NCBI GenBank assembly: GCA_963849885.1
Contig: CAWKIV010000006.1
Location: 496,001-560,000, forward strand
Direction: 5' to 3'
DNA length: 64,000 bases
DNA from: CADCTP01 sp963849885
GTDB lineage: Bacteria; Actinomycetota; Actinomycetes; Mycobacteriales; CADCTP01
This document shows, piece by piece, positions 24,442 through 33,570 of this stretch (position 1 is its first letter; each line of letters begins with the position of its first letter). The notes beneath the pieces were generated by a model. That model ran no database searches. It was given only the letters and a program-made list of their open reading frames with translations, and was not told the origin of the DNA. The translations under genes were made by a program, and so were the position numbers.

Positions 24442-26172
24442 GGTGAGCACGCCGAGGGACCCGTGGGGGCGGCCGACGGCGACCGCCGGCGCCGGGAGAT
24501 GCCGCCCGAGCTGGACCCGCGCGGCCGCTCCGGCCGGCGCCCAACCCGCCCCCCGACCTGCCCGGCGCGGCCCGGCCCGGCGGCCCGGGCGGCTACGGCC
24601 CGGCCGGCTGGGGCGGCGGCGGTCCCGGCGACCCCGGTCCGGGGTGGGCCGGCGGGGGCGGCGGCCGGCGCCCGGCCGGGACTGCCCCCGGACCTGGACC
24701 CGCACGGCCGCGAGCAGCGCCTCGGCCCGCGCGGCGGCGGCCCGACCGGCCCGGAGCCGTACCTGCCGCGCCACCGCCGGCATCCCGTCGTCGCCGCCCT
24801 GCGGGTCGGCGCCGCCGCGCTGTCCGTGCTCGTGCTCGTCGCCAGCGGGCTGATGTGGTTTCTCTACAAGGACTTCACCGGCAACATCGGCCGGGTCAAC
24901 GCGATCGGCCGGACCGCGGACGACGTCGACGGCCGCGACCAGAACATCCTGCTCGTCGGCAGCGACGACCGGTCCACCGCGAGCGAGGCCGAGCTCAAGG
25001 AGCTGTCCACCACCCGGGTCTCGTCCAACAGCACCGACACCATGATGCTGGTGCACGTGCCCGCGGACGGCCGCCGGGCCACCGCGATCTCGTTCCCCCG
25101 CGACTCGTAGGTGGACATCCCGGGCTACGGGCAGCACAAGCTCAACGCGGCGTACATCAACGGCGCCACCGACGGCGGCGAGACCGAGGCCGACCCGGAC
25201 CAGGGCCGGCAGCTGCTGGTGCAGACGATCAGCGAGCTGTCCGGCCTGCACATCGACCACTACGTCGAGGTCGGCCTGCTCGGCTTCTACCGGATCACCA
25301 AGGCGATGGGCGGCGTCGAGGTCTGCCTGAACCGGGCGCAGAAGGAGCCGGACTCCGGGATCGACCTGCCGGCCGGGCGGTGGGTCATCGAGGGCAAGCA
25401 GGCGCTGGCCTTCGTCCGGCAGCGCAAGGGCCTGCCGCGCGGCGACCTGGACCGGATCGTCCGCCAGCAGTATTTCCTCGGCGCGACCTTCCGCAAGGTG
25501 ACCAGCCTCGGCGTGCTCACCAACCCGATCAAGCTCAAGCGGCTGCTGGACGCGGTCGGCTCGTCGATGCGGATGGACGACGATCTCGACCCGCTGCAGC
25601 TGGCCCGGCAGGTGCGCGGGCTGGCCGCCGGCAACGTCGAGTTCAAGACCATCCCGACCACCGGCACCGGGTTCCGGGACGGCCAGTCGGTGGTGCTGCT
25701 GGACGAGGCGAAGCTGCCCGGACTTCTTCCGCACGCGTCGCCGACCCGCCACCGGCGAAAGCCGCGGTCAAGCTGGTGCCCAAGGACCAGGTGACGGTCG
25801 ACGTCTTCAACGGCACCGGCCGGGCCGGGCTGGCCGGCACGACCGCGACCGCGCTGCGGACGGCCGGCTTCGGCGTCGGCAGCACCGGCAACGCGGACCG
25901 GCGGGACTACGCCCGGACGGAGATCCGGTACGACCCGTCCCGGGAGGCGCAGGCGCGGACGCTGGCCGCGGCGGTGGCCGGCGCGGCGCTGGTGGAGCGG
26001 GCCGGGATCGGCGACTCGGTGCAGCTGGTCCTCGGCTCCGGCTTCGCCGGGGTGAAGGGCGCCGGCGGCGGGTCCGGCTCGACCGGGGCGGCCGGCACGA
26101 CGCCGGCGGGGTCCGGGGGCTCGGACTGCGAGCGGATCCCGGACCGCCGCCGACATCAGCTGCATCAACTAG
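24442..26172 (+). CDS. LytR-CpsA-Psr (LCP) family protein with LytR_C domain, frame interrupted
   Basis: Membrane-anchored phosphotransferase that links polyprenyl-linked glycopolymers to peptidoglycan. A Gly/Pro/Arg-rich cytoplasmic region (with PPELDPRGR and PPDLDPHGR repeats) precedes one helix (AALSVLVLVASGLMWFLY). The LCP domain has NILLVGSDDRS, TDTMMLVHVP, AISFPRDS, HKLNAAYINGA, MGGVEVCLN and ALAFVRQRKGLPRGDLDRIV with the catalytic Arg and Asp residues. A LytR_C domain follows (VTVDVFNGTGRAGLAGTTA). An in-frame TAG at 25108-25110 replaces the expected Trp after FPRDS, and indels lie near 25718, 25736 and 26139; the true end is probably SCIN-stop at 26170. The start is uncertain between GTG 24442 and ATG 24499. 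Confidence 0.85.
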
Positions 26173-26714
26173 GCGGGGCGGCGGGGAACGACCGCTCCGG
26201 CCGGCAGCAGCGCGCGGCGCCCGGTCGAGGTCGGCCTGGCCGACGGCGACGCGAGCCGAAGACGCGTGACCGCCTGGTAGTAGGTCCAGGCCAGGCTGTA
26301 GCAGGCCGGCCGGACGACCAGACGTTGTACGTGGCGCACCCGCTTCAGGTCGGCGTAGAAGGCGCTGTCCAGGCGGGACTTGTTGGCCGGGAACTGGCCC
26401 ATCGCCTTGTAGTTGCGGTAGCCGAAGTCGTGCCGGTAGCAGGAAGCGTGAAGTTGAAGCCGAGCGGGTTGTCCGGGCTGGACGAGCAGTAGTCGGTCGA
26501 CCAGTCGAAGGCGTACTCGGCCCAGGCGCCCTGGTTGAGCGGGCGGCGTTCCAGGCCGTTGTAGCTGGTGGCGCTGGTCTGGGTCCAGCTGGTGAGGGCG
26601 GCGAGCTTCTGCGCGTGGGTGACGGCGGCGGCGGGTTGGGCCACGCCGACCAGCCCGAGCAGGCTGATCAGCAGGGCGGCGACGAGGGTGGCGAAGCTGC
26701 GGCGTCGAGAGCAT
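26169..26714 (-). CDS. Secreted prokaryotic phospholipase A2, frame interrupted
   Basis: A signal peptide (SFATLVAALLISLLGLVGVA, then QPAAA) precedes a small enzyme whose active site reads SCYRHDFGYRNYKAMGQFP, the C-x-R-H-D-F-G-Y-R-N motif of Streptomyces-type PLA2 with the catalytic His-Asp pair. The flanking parts EYAFDWSTDYCSSSPDNPLG and LDSAFYADLKRV fit the family. The signal/N-terminal part and the active-site part lie in different frames (shift near 26455), and another indel separates the ATG near 26714 from the signal peptide. Its stop overlaps the convergent LCP gene stop. It would release fatty acids from phospholipids outside the cell. Very probably intact in the organism, given the local error rate. 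Confidence 0.8.
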   Translation of the reverse strand: MLSTPQLRHPRRRPADQPARAGRRGPTRRRRHPRAEARRPHQLDPDQRHQLQRPGTPPAQPGRLGRVRLRLVDRLLLVQPGQPARLQLHASCYRHDFGYRNYKAMGQFPANKSRLDSAFYADLKRVRHVQRLVVRPACYSLAWTYYQAVTRLRLASPSARPTSTGRRALLPAGAVVPRRPA

Positions 26715-26830
26715 CGCGGGGCCTCCTCAGAGGGCGGGCGTCCAGTCTGAATCGGACGGTGCCCATTGATCAATCGCCTGAACCGGAGATAACCCGGACG
26801 GAGCCGCTGCACGCCTTAAGGTGGACGGCT

Positions 26831-27594
26831 GTGCCTGCTCCCGACGCGCTGCTCGCCGCCGCGCTGGCCCGCGACCCGGCCGGCCCGCTGCTGACCTACT
26901 ACGACGACGCCACCGGCGAGCGGACCGAGCTGTCCACCACCACGCTGGCCAACTGGGTGGCCAAGACGGCCAACCTGCTCCGCGACGACGTGGGCGCCGC
27001 GCCGGGCGACCGGGTCGCGTTGCTGCTGCCGGCGCACTGGCAGACCGCCGCGGTGCTGCTCGGCGCCTGGTCGGCCGCCGCGGTGGTCGGCACTGAGGTC
27101 GGTCAGGGCCGAGCCGGGGCCGCCGCCGCGTTCGCGTCCGGCGACCGGGTGGCCGCCGCCGCCGGCGGCCGGACGAGGTCTTCGCGCTCTCCCTCGCTCC
27201 GCTCGGCCGCGCCTTCCCCGACGGCCCCCCGCCCGGCGCCCGCGACTACTCCGTCGACGTCCGCGCCCAGGGCGACCGCTGGCCCGGCCCGCTGGTCGAG
27301 GACGCGGTGCCCGCGCTGGAGACCGCGGACGGGACCGTCACCGGCGGCGACCTGGTGGAGATCGCGCTGCGCCGGGCGGCCGAGCTCGGCCTGCTGGCCG
27401 GCGACCGGCTGCTGAGCACGGAGCCCTGGGACGGGCCGACCGGCTGGGTGGACGGGCTGCTGGTGCCGCTCGCCGCCGGCGCGAGCATCGTGCTGGTGGC
27501 GAACGCGGACCCGGGCGCGCTGCCGGGCCGGGTGCTGGCCGAACGGGTGACCGCAACGCTCGGCACCGACGTCCCCGGCATCCGCCGCCTCTAA
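26831..27594 (+). CDS. TIGR03089 family protein, frame interrupted
   Basis: Actinobacterial protein of unknown function resembling a shortened AMP-binding domain. GTG 26831 begins PAPDALLAAALARDPAGPLL, then TELSTTTLANWVAKTANLLR and GDRVALLLPAHWQTAAVLLG, which mirror the first part of acyl-CoA synthetases. Later parts in other frames read DEVFALSLAPLGRAFPDGPP and GDRLLSTEPWDGPTGWVDGL, then LVPLAAGASIVLVANADP. The frame slips at roughly 27094-27175. Length of about 250 residues is right for TIGR03089. The family often sits near wall-polymer genes, as here beside an LCP gene. Confidence 0.8.
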
Positions 27595-27710
27595 CCTCCC
27601 CTCCCGCCGGGAGGTGAAGTGGTGGCAGGACGACCACTGATCCGGCCGGAGCGAGTGGATAGAGTCGGCGCACCGGCGTCGGCGGACGCGCCGGGACGCG
27701 AGGAGGGCGC

Positions 27711-28486
27711 GTGGACAAGCGCGTGGACTGGGCCGCGGCAGCGGTCGCCGACATCCCGAGGGGGCGGCTGGCAGTCGGCGGGTTCGGGCTGTGCGGGATA
27801 CCCGCGTGCTGATCCGGGCGCTGCGGGGCCGGGGCGCCGGACCTGGGACGGTCGTCCAACAACTGCGGCGTGGACGACTGGGGGCTCGGGATGCTGCTGC
27901 GGCCGGGCCGGATTCCTCGCATGACCGGCTCCTACGTGGCGAGACAAGGAGTTCGACCAGCAGTTCCTCTCGGGCGAACTGGAGGTGGAGCTGACCCCGC
28001 AGGGCACCCTCGCCGAACGGCTGCGCGCCGGCGGCACCGGCATCCCGGCCTTCTTCACCCCGGCCGGGGTCGGCACCCAGGTCGCCGAGGGTGGCCTGCC
28101 CTGGCGCTACGACGGCTCCCGGCTGTGTCGCCATGGTCCCCCGCCAAGGAGACCCGCGATCGACGGCCGGACGTGCGTCCTGGAGCAGGCCATCCCCGCC
28201 GACTTCGCCCTCGTGCCGGGCCGCACTCGGCGACCGGCACGGCAACCTCTTCTTCCCGCAGCCCCCCGCAACTTCAACCTGCTGCGGCCATGGCCGGCCA
28301 GATCACGATCGCCGAGGTCGAGGAGCTGGTCGCGCCCGGCGAGATCCCCCCCGACGAGGTCCACGCCGGCATCTTCGTCCGGCGCTTCGTGGCCCGGTCC
28401 CCACGGAGCGACAAGCGGATCGAGCGGCGGACCACCGCCCGCCAGCAGACGGACGCGCCGGCACCGAACGAGGTGGCCAGATCTGA
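27711..28486 (+). CDS. CoA-transferase subunit A (SCOT/3-oxoacid type), frameshifted
   Basis: Alpha chain of a 3-oxoacid CoA-transferase, moving CoA between succinate and a 3-oxoacid. GTG 27711 follows GAGGAGGG. Fragments in different frames are in the correct order: GRLAVGGFGLCGIP, SNNCGVDDWGLGMLL, LEVELTPQGTLAERLRAGG, GIPAFFTPAGVGTQVAEGG, RTCVLEQAIPADFALV, MAGQITIAEVEELVAPGEI and KRIERRTTARQQTDAPAPNE. At least five indels break it between about 27800 and 28390. It is directly followed by the beta chain and a DUF1028 gene, an apparent operon. Confidence 0.85.
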
Positions 28487-29149
28487 CACGCGACGCGCTG
28501 GCGGCCCGGCCGCCATGGAGCTCCTCGACGGCTCAGTACGTCAACCTGGGCATCGGGCTGCCGACCCTGATCCCCAACCACATGCCCGACGGCGTGCACG
28601 TGGTGCTGCAGTCGGAGAACGGCATCCTCGGCGTCGGCCCGTACCCGGACGCGGACGCAGGTCGACCCCGACCTCATCAACGCCGGCAAGGAGACCGTGA
28701 CCGTCCTGCCCGGCGCGTCCTTCTTCGACTCGGCGACTGTCCTTCGCGATGATCCGCGGCGGCCACATCGACGTCGCCGTGCTCGGCGGGATGCAGGTCT
28801 CGGCCAGCGGCGACCTGGCCAACTGGATGATGCCCGGCAAGATGGTCAAGGGCATGGGCGGCGCCATGGACCTGGTCCACGGCGCCAGCGGGTGATCGTC
28901 GTGATGGAGCACATCGCCCGGGACGGCGCCCCCAAGATCGTGGGCGAGTGCACGCTGCCGCTGACCGGGGGGCGTGCGTGCACCGGATCGTCACCGACCT
29001 GGCGGTGCTCGACGTCACCGCCGGACGGCCTGGTCCTTCGGGAGTTGCGCCCGGGGTGTCGGTCGAGGACGTGCGGCAGGGCCACCCAGCCGCCGGTGCG
29101 TGCTGGCGGGCGAGCCGCTGGCAGATGCGCGGTGCCCGCCTCGGCATGA
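28473..29149 (+). CDS. CoA-transferase subunit B (SCOT type), frameshifted
   Basis: Beta chain of the same 3-oxoacid CoA-transferase. Ordered fragments: AAMELLDG, YVNLGIGLPTLIPNHMPDGV, VVLQSENGILGVGPYPDADA with the catalytic glutamate in the S-E-N-G motif, INAGKETVTVLPGASFFDSA, MIRGGHIDVAVLGGMQVSAS, MMPGKMVKGMGGAMDLVHGA and RVIVVMEHIARDGAPKIVGE. Indels occur near 28535, 28660, 28735, 28890 and 28965. The TGA at 29147 overlaps the next ATG, implying coupling. Initiation at GTG 28473 is the best guess, because the N-terminus lies beside an indel. Confidence 0.87.
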
Positions 29150-29986
29150 CCTTCTCCGTCGTCGCGCGGGACCCCGCGTCCGGCCAGCTCGGCGTCGCCG
29201 TCGCCACCTGCACGCTGGCGGTCGGGCGGGCGGGCGCCGTGGGCGCGTGCCGGCGTCGGCGCGGTGGCCACCCAGGCGTCCAGCCAGCGCGGCTACGGGC
29301 CGCGGCTGCTGGACCGGCTCGCCGGCGACGCCGGCGACACGGCGGCCGGCGCCGCGCTGGCCGAGCTGCTGGCCGCGGACGCCGACGCCGACCAGCGGCA
29401 GGTCGGGGTGATCGGCCCGGCCGGCCCGCCGGCCGCCTGGACCGGCGGCGACTGCCTGTCCGCGTGCGGGCACGTGACCGGCCCGGACTTCACCGCCCAG
29501 GGCAACATGCTCGCCTCCCGGTCGGTGGTGCCGACGCTGGCGGAGGGCTTCGCGGAGGCGACCGGCGACCTGGCCGCCCGGCTGGTGGCCGGGCTGCGGG
29601 CCGGCCAGGACGCCGGCGGCGACCTGCGCGGGCGGCAGTCCGCGGCACTGCTGGTGGTGGCCGGCACCCGGGACGACGAGGCGCCGTGGGAGGGCGTGCT
29701 GGTCGACCTGCGGGTGGACGACGCGGCGGACCCGGTGACCGAGCTGGGCCGGCTGCTGCGGCTGCAGCGGGCGTACGAGACCGGCGACTGGGCGCTGCTC
29801 GCCGAGGAGGCCCCGGAGGGCGTCCGGGACCTGCACGTGGCGCTGGCCGCGGCCGCCCGCGGGGACCGGGTCGGCGCGCGGGACGCGCTGCGGGCGCTGC
29901 GCGAGCGGCCGGGCTGGGAGGGTTGGCTGCGCCGGCTGCGGGTCAACGGCCGCCTGCCCGCCACCGACGAGCTGCTGCGCTACTAG
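29146..29986 (+). CDS. DUF1028 family protein (Ntn-hydrolase-like), one frameshift
   Basis: About 280 residues. It opens with TFSVVARDPASGQLGVAVAT, the family N-terminus in which the residue after Met resembles an Ntn-type nucleophile position; after an indel near 29240 it continues GVGAVATQASSQRGYGPRLL, VGVIGPAGPPAAWTGGDCLS and FTAQGNMLASRSVVPTLAEG, all conserved in DUF1028. A helical C-terminal region (about 90 residues, LAAAARGDRVGARDALRALR) resembles the peptidoglycan-binding-like tail often found in this family. Function is unknown. ATG 29146 overlaps the CoA-transferase B stop, so it may serve the same 3-oxoacid catabolism. Confidence 0.82.
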
Positions 29987-29989
29987 GTC

Positions 29990-30041
29990 GTGTCCCGGGA
30001 ATCCTCGGCGGCGCTGGCATCCACCAAGATCCCCGGGACAC
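29990..30041. terminator. Inverted repeat between convergent genes
   Basis: GTGTCCCGGGAATC and GATCCCCGGGACAC form a 14-bp stem with one mismatch around a loop of about 24 bases, placed right after the DUF1028 stop and just before the stop of the opposing gene. It is well placed as a bidirectional terminator; there is no U tract, as is common in high-GC actinobacteria. Confidence 0.6.
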
Positions 30042-30044
30042 GCC

Positions 30045-30590
30045 CTAACCGGCGTCGCCGGTGAGCTTGGCGATGCGGTTGTCGAGCAGGGTGAGCACCG
30101 GCAGCCGGCGGGCGTGCGCCTGCTCGTAGTCGCGCAGCTGGACCAGCTGCGGCAGCGCGAGCGTGCGGAGCCGGCCGCGCAGCTGCGGCACGGTCTGGTG
30201 GTCGAAGTCGGCCAGCGGCAGGTCGGAGTGGCCCAGCTCGTCGCCCGGGGTCAGCTGGGCGACCTCGTCGAGCACGTCGTCCGGGATCCGCACCGGCTCG
30301 GTCCGGCCGAGCGGCGGGACCGGCGCGGGCGGCTCGGTCGCCGGCTCCCCGACCTCCGGCGCCTCGGTCGTCGGCTCCCCGACCGCCGGCTCCCCGACCG
30401 CCGGGGCGCCGGCCGCACCGGCCGGCGCGGTGCTCCGGTGCCCGGCCAGCACGTCCCGGCCGTGCAGGGCCAGCTCGTCGTACCGCTCCCGCGCCGCGTC
30501 CAGCAGAGTAGGCAGTTTGCGCAGCTGCCCGGCGGCCTCGGCGGCCAGCCCGACGGCGGCGGCGAGCGGGGCAGGAGTACGAACGGTCAT
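30045..30590 (-). CDS. Lipid-droplet-associated protein family
   Basis: 181 residues. The N-terminal helix AAVGLAAEAAGQLRKLPTLL, then DAARERYDELALHGRDVLAG, is a conserved amphipathic segment of actinobacterial lipid-droplet-associated/HBHA-like proteins. A Pro/Glu-rich linker with VGEP repeats (residues 60-95) joins it to a second helical region ending DYEQAHARRLPVLTLLDNRI. ATG 30590 gives MTVRTPAPL. Such proteins coat triacylglycerol inclusions or bind membranes; this role is family-based. It is a single gene, convergent with DUF1028 and divergent from the GGDEF gene. Confidence 0.75.
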   Translation of the reverse strand: MTVRTPAPLAAAVGLAAEAAGQLRKLPTLLDAARERYDELALHGRDVLAGHRSTAPAGAAGAPAVGEPAVGEPTTEAPEVGEPATEPPAPVPPLGRTEPVRIPDDVLDEVAQLTPGDELGHSDLPLADFDHQTVPQLRGRLRTLALPQLVQLRDYEQAHARRLPVLTLLDNRIAKLTGDAG

Positions 30591-30691
30591 ACGTCTGACC
30601 TGCCCACCGGACGTGGACCCAATCAGTGAGCCCGGTTACGACGGGCGTCCGTAGCGGTACGCTGCGGGCGGGGCCGAGGGAGAAGGGTGCC

Positions 30692-33043
30692 GTGACGAGC
30701 GACCAGGCGCAGCCGGCCGCGTTGTCCGCGGTGTCTCCCCAGCTCGCCGCGCTCGACGCGGTGGAGGAGATCGCCTGCGCGCCCGCCCAGCCCTCGCTGC
30801 TGCTGGAGTTGTGCGTGGAGCGGGCCCGGGCGCTGGTCCGCGCCGGCGGCGCCGCGGTGCAGCTGCTGGAGGGCGGCCTGGACTCCGGCGAGCTGCTCTT
30901 CGCGGCCACCTCGGGCATGCTGCGCGACCAGCTCGGCACCCTGCAGGCGGTGCACGGCACGCTCTGCGGCACCGCGGTGGCCCGCGGCGAGGTGGTCCGC
31001 AGCGCAGACGCCACCATCGACCCGCGCGGCGACCGGGACATGGCCCGCGCGCTCGGCATCCGGTCCACCGTGTCGCTGCCGCTGCGGCAGCGGCAGCGCG
31101 GCATCGGGGTGCTGCTGGTCTGCTCCGACCGGCCCGACGTCTTCACCGACACCGACGTGATGCTGCTCAGCCGGCTGGCCCGGGTGGCCAGCAGCCGGCT
31201 GGACTTCGCGCTCGCCCGGGACGCCCGCCGGCGCAGCGAGGAGGCGCTGTCCGCGAGCCGGCAGAAGTACCGGACCGTCCTGGCCTCGGTCGAGCAGGGC
31301 ATCCTGGTGATCGACGAGTACGACCGGGTCACCATGGTCAACCCGGCCGCGGAGCGGATCCTCGGCGAGCCGGGCTACGAGCTGATGCTCCGCTCGACGG
31401 CCTGGGTGCTGCAGCGGGAGGACGGCACCCCGCTGCCGTACGAGGAGTACCCGAGCACGATCTGCCTGCGCGAGCAGCGGGTGGCGGCGGCCGACGTGCT
31501 GCGGGTGGTGCGCGCGGACGGCCGGCTGCGCTGGATCAGCGCGACCGCCTCCCCGCTGCCGCCGGCGGACGACGGCCGGCGCAGCGTGGTGGTCTGCTTC
31601 ACCGACGTCGGCGCCGAGCGGGGCGCGGCCGAGCGGTTGCGACGCAGCGAGAAGCTGCTGGCCGAGACGCAGCGGCTGGCCCACGTGGGCAGCTGGGAGT
31701 GGGACATGCCCGGCCCGACCGAGCGGCTGACCTGGACCGACGAGATGTACCGGCTGGCCGGCCTGGTGCCGCAGTCGGTGATGGTGAGCGCGAAGCTGTG
31801 GCTGACCGTGACCCACCCCGCCGACCGGGAGCGGGTCGACACCGCGCTGCGGGCCGCGTTCGCCCGGCCGGGCGCGTTCGAGCTGGCGCAACGGCTGGTG
31901 CTGCCGACCGGCGAGGTGCGGCACCTGGCGCTGCGCGGCGAGGTGGAGCACGACGCGGACGGCCGGCCGGTCCGGGTGTGGGGCAGCGCGCAGGACGTGA
32001 CCGAGCGGCACCGGGTGCAGGAGGAGCTGCGCCGGACCGCACTGACCGACCCGCTGACCGGGCTGGGCAACCGGCTGCTGCTGGTGGACCGGCTGCGCAA
32101 GTCGGTGGCGGCGCTGGCCGGCCCGGACGGGGCGGGACCGCGCGGCGTGCGGCACGTGGCCGTGATCGCGGTGGACCTGGACGGCCTGAAGCGGGTGAAC
32201 GACACGCACGGGCACGCCACCGGCGACGAGCTGCTCCGGGAGACCGCCCGCCGGCTGCGGTCGGTGGTCCGGGACCGGGACCTGGTGGCCCGGCTCGGCG
32301 GCGACGAGTTCGTGCTGCTGTGCGCCGGGGTCGACCAGGCCGGCGCGACCCGGCTGGCCGAGCGGATCGTGGCCGAGATCAGCAGCCCGTACTCGCTCCC
32401 CGGCGGGGTGACCGCCTGGTCCGGCGCCAGCGTCGGGGTCACGGTGACCGACGACCCGGCCGCCGACGTGGACCGGCTGCTCGCCCAGGCCGACCGCGCG
32501 CTCTACGCGGCCAAGGGCAGCGGCGGCAACCGCTACGCCGTGCACGCCGGGTTGCGCGAGCTCACCTCCGCTCCGCTGCCACCGGCCGCCAGCAGCCGCT
32601 GGCCGAGGCGTGCGGCGTCGCCGGAGCTCCGGGCCGCCGACGATCCGGTACGGCGCCGGGACCGCCGCGAGCTGCTCGGCGTACCAGCCCGGGTTGCTGG
32701 TGCTGCCGATCAGCCGGCTGGTCCCGTCGTCGAGCGGCTCGAGCCGCCCGAGGGCGCGGGGCAGGCACCGGGCGACGACGTCGGCGGGCGCGTCGATGAC
32801 GACCTCGACGTCGAACTCCCAGCCCACCGCGAGGTGCTCCTCGAGCAGGGCGACCGGGTCGAGGTCGGCCGGCGGGACGAACGTGTCGTCGAGCAGCGCG
32901 ACGTCGCGGACCCGGTCGATCCGGTAGGCCCGCAGGGCGTCCGCGCGTGCGACCGGCACAGGAGGTACCACCGGCCGTGGCGTACGACGACCGCCCACGG
33001 GTCGACGTCGACGTGCCACTCCGAGCCGGCCTCGGAGCGGTAG
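30692..33043 (+). CDS. GAF-PAS-PAS-GGDEF diguanylate cyclase
   Basis: Soluble diguanylate cyclase making c-di-GMP. GTG 30692 follows GGGAGAAGGG. A GAF domain covers about residues 25-180 (AVHGTLCGTAVARGEVVRSA), PAS-1 about 195-310 (VEQGILVIDEYDRVTMVNPA), PAS-2 about 330-440 (HVGSWEWDMPGPTERLTWTD) and GGDEF about 450-620: DPLTGLGNRLLLVDRLRKS, IAVDLDGLKRVNDTHGHATG and an intact A-site RLGGDEFVLL. No EAL domain is present. No RxxD inhibitory site sits five residues before GGDEF (DRDLVARL), so product feedback may be weak. The domain ends near 32560; the remaining frame to 33043 is antisense to the WYL gene and probably results from a lost stop. Confidence 0.88.
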   Translation: MTSDQAQPAALSAVSPQLAALDAVEEIACAPAQPSLLLELCVERARALVRAGGAAVQLLEGGLDSGELLFAATSGMLRDQLGTLQAVHGTLCGTAVARGEVVRSADATIDPRGDRDMARALGIRSTVSLPLRQRQRGIGVLLVCSDRPDVFTDTDVMLLSRLARVASSRLDFALARDARRRSEEALSASRQKYRTVLASVEQGILVIDEYDRVTMVNPAAERILGEPGYELMLRSTAWVLQREDGTPLPYEEYPSTICLREQRVAAADVLRVVRADGRLRWISATASPLPPADDGRRSVVVCFTDVGAERGAAERLRRSEKLLAETQRLAHVGSWEWDMPGPTERLTWTDEMYRLAGLVPQSVMVSAKLWLTVTHPADRERVDTALRAAFARPGAFELAQRLVLPTGEVRHLALRGEVEHDADGRPVRVWGSAQDVTERHRVQEELRRTALTDPLTGLGNRLLLVDRLRKSVAALAGPDGAGPRGVRHVAVIAVDLDGLKRVNDTHGHATGDELLRETARRLRSVVRDRDLVARLGGDEFVLLCAGVDQAGATRLAERIVAEISSPYSLPGGVTAWSGASVGVTVTDDPAADVDRLLAQADRALYAAKGSGGNRYAVHAGLRELTSAPLPPAASSRWPRRAASPELRAADDPVRRRDRRELLGVPARVAGAADQPAGPVVERLEPPEGAGQAPGDDVGGRVDDDLDVELPAHREVLLEQGDRVEVGRRDERVVEQRDVADPVDPVGPQGVRACDRHRRYHRPWRTTTAHGSTSTCHSEPASER

Positions 33044-33525
33044 TCGATGCGCACCCGGCGGCGGTCGGAGCACGCCTGGACCAGGGTGGCCGTGGTCTCG
33101 GGGCCGGGACGCGCGGCGGCGCGGTCCGGGGCGGGTGCGGTGGTCCGGCGGACGGCCTCGGCCTGCGCGGCCACCGGCTCGGGGAGCGCCCGGACGATCT
33201 TGCCCAGCGCGCTGCCGACCGGATCGGTGGGGTCGCCGCCGTCGTGGTGACCGTCGAGCACGGCCATCACCAGGCCGAGCGCCTCGGCGGCGGTGAACAT
33301 CAGCGGCGGCAGCCGGAGGCCGCGGCCGACGCGGTAGCCGCCGTAGGGGCCGCGGAGCGACTCGATCGGGATGCCGGCCTCGCGCAGGATCCCGACGTAG
33401 CGGCGGGCCGCCCGCTCGGAGACGCCGAGCTTGTCGGCCAGCCGGTCGGCGGTGATGCCCGGGCTGCCCTGGACCAGCTCCAGGGCCAGCAGTGCCCGGG
33501 CCGTCGGGCTCGCGTCGGGCTGCAT
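32533..33525 (-). CDS. WYL-domain HTH transcriptional regulator, frameshifted
   Basis: DeoR-type winged helix at the N-terminus (ALLALELVQGSPGITADRLA, LGVSERAARRYVGILREAGI, ESLRGPYGGYRVGRGLRLPP) then a WYL ligand-binding domain (CSDRRRVRIDYRSEAGSEWH, PWAVVVRHGRWYLLCRSH) and a WCX region after a shift near 32943 (ALRAYRIDRVRDVALLDDTF, FVPPADLDPVALLEEHLAVG). A second shift near 32620 leads to DAARLGQRLLAAGG and a stop at 32533. ATG 33525. WYL regulators sense nucleic acids or small ligands and act in stress or DNA-damage responses; the target is unknown. The 3' part overlaps the convergent GGDEF gene. Confidence 0.85.
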
Positions 33526-33570
33526 TCCGGAAGCGTAGCGACCGGAACCGGCGGATCGAGCCCGCCGGGC

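Noticed and set aside
25108..25110. Recoded TAG (pyrrolysine or suppression) in the LCP gene
   Set aside because: The codon stands where Trp is expected, no recoding element is visible, and further errors lie close by.
30623..33073. 816-codon minus-strand frame opposite the GGDEF gene
   Set aside because: Only its first part (WYL C-terminal region) is real; the rest mirrors the GGDEF gene and has no domain.
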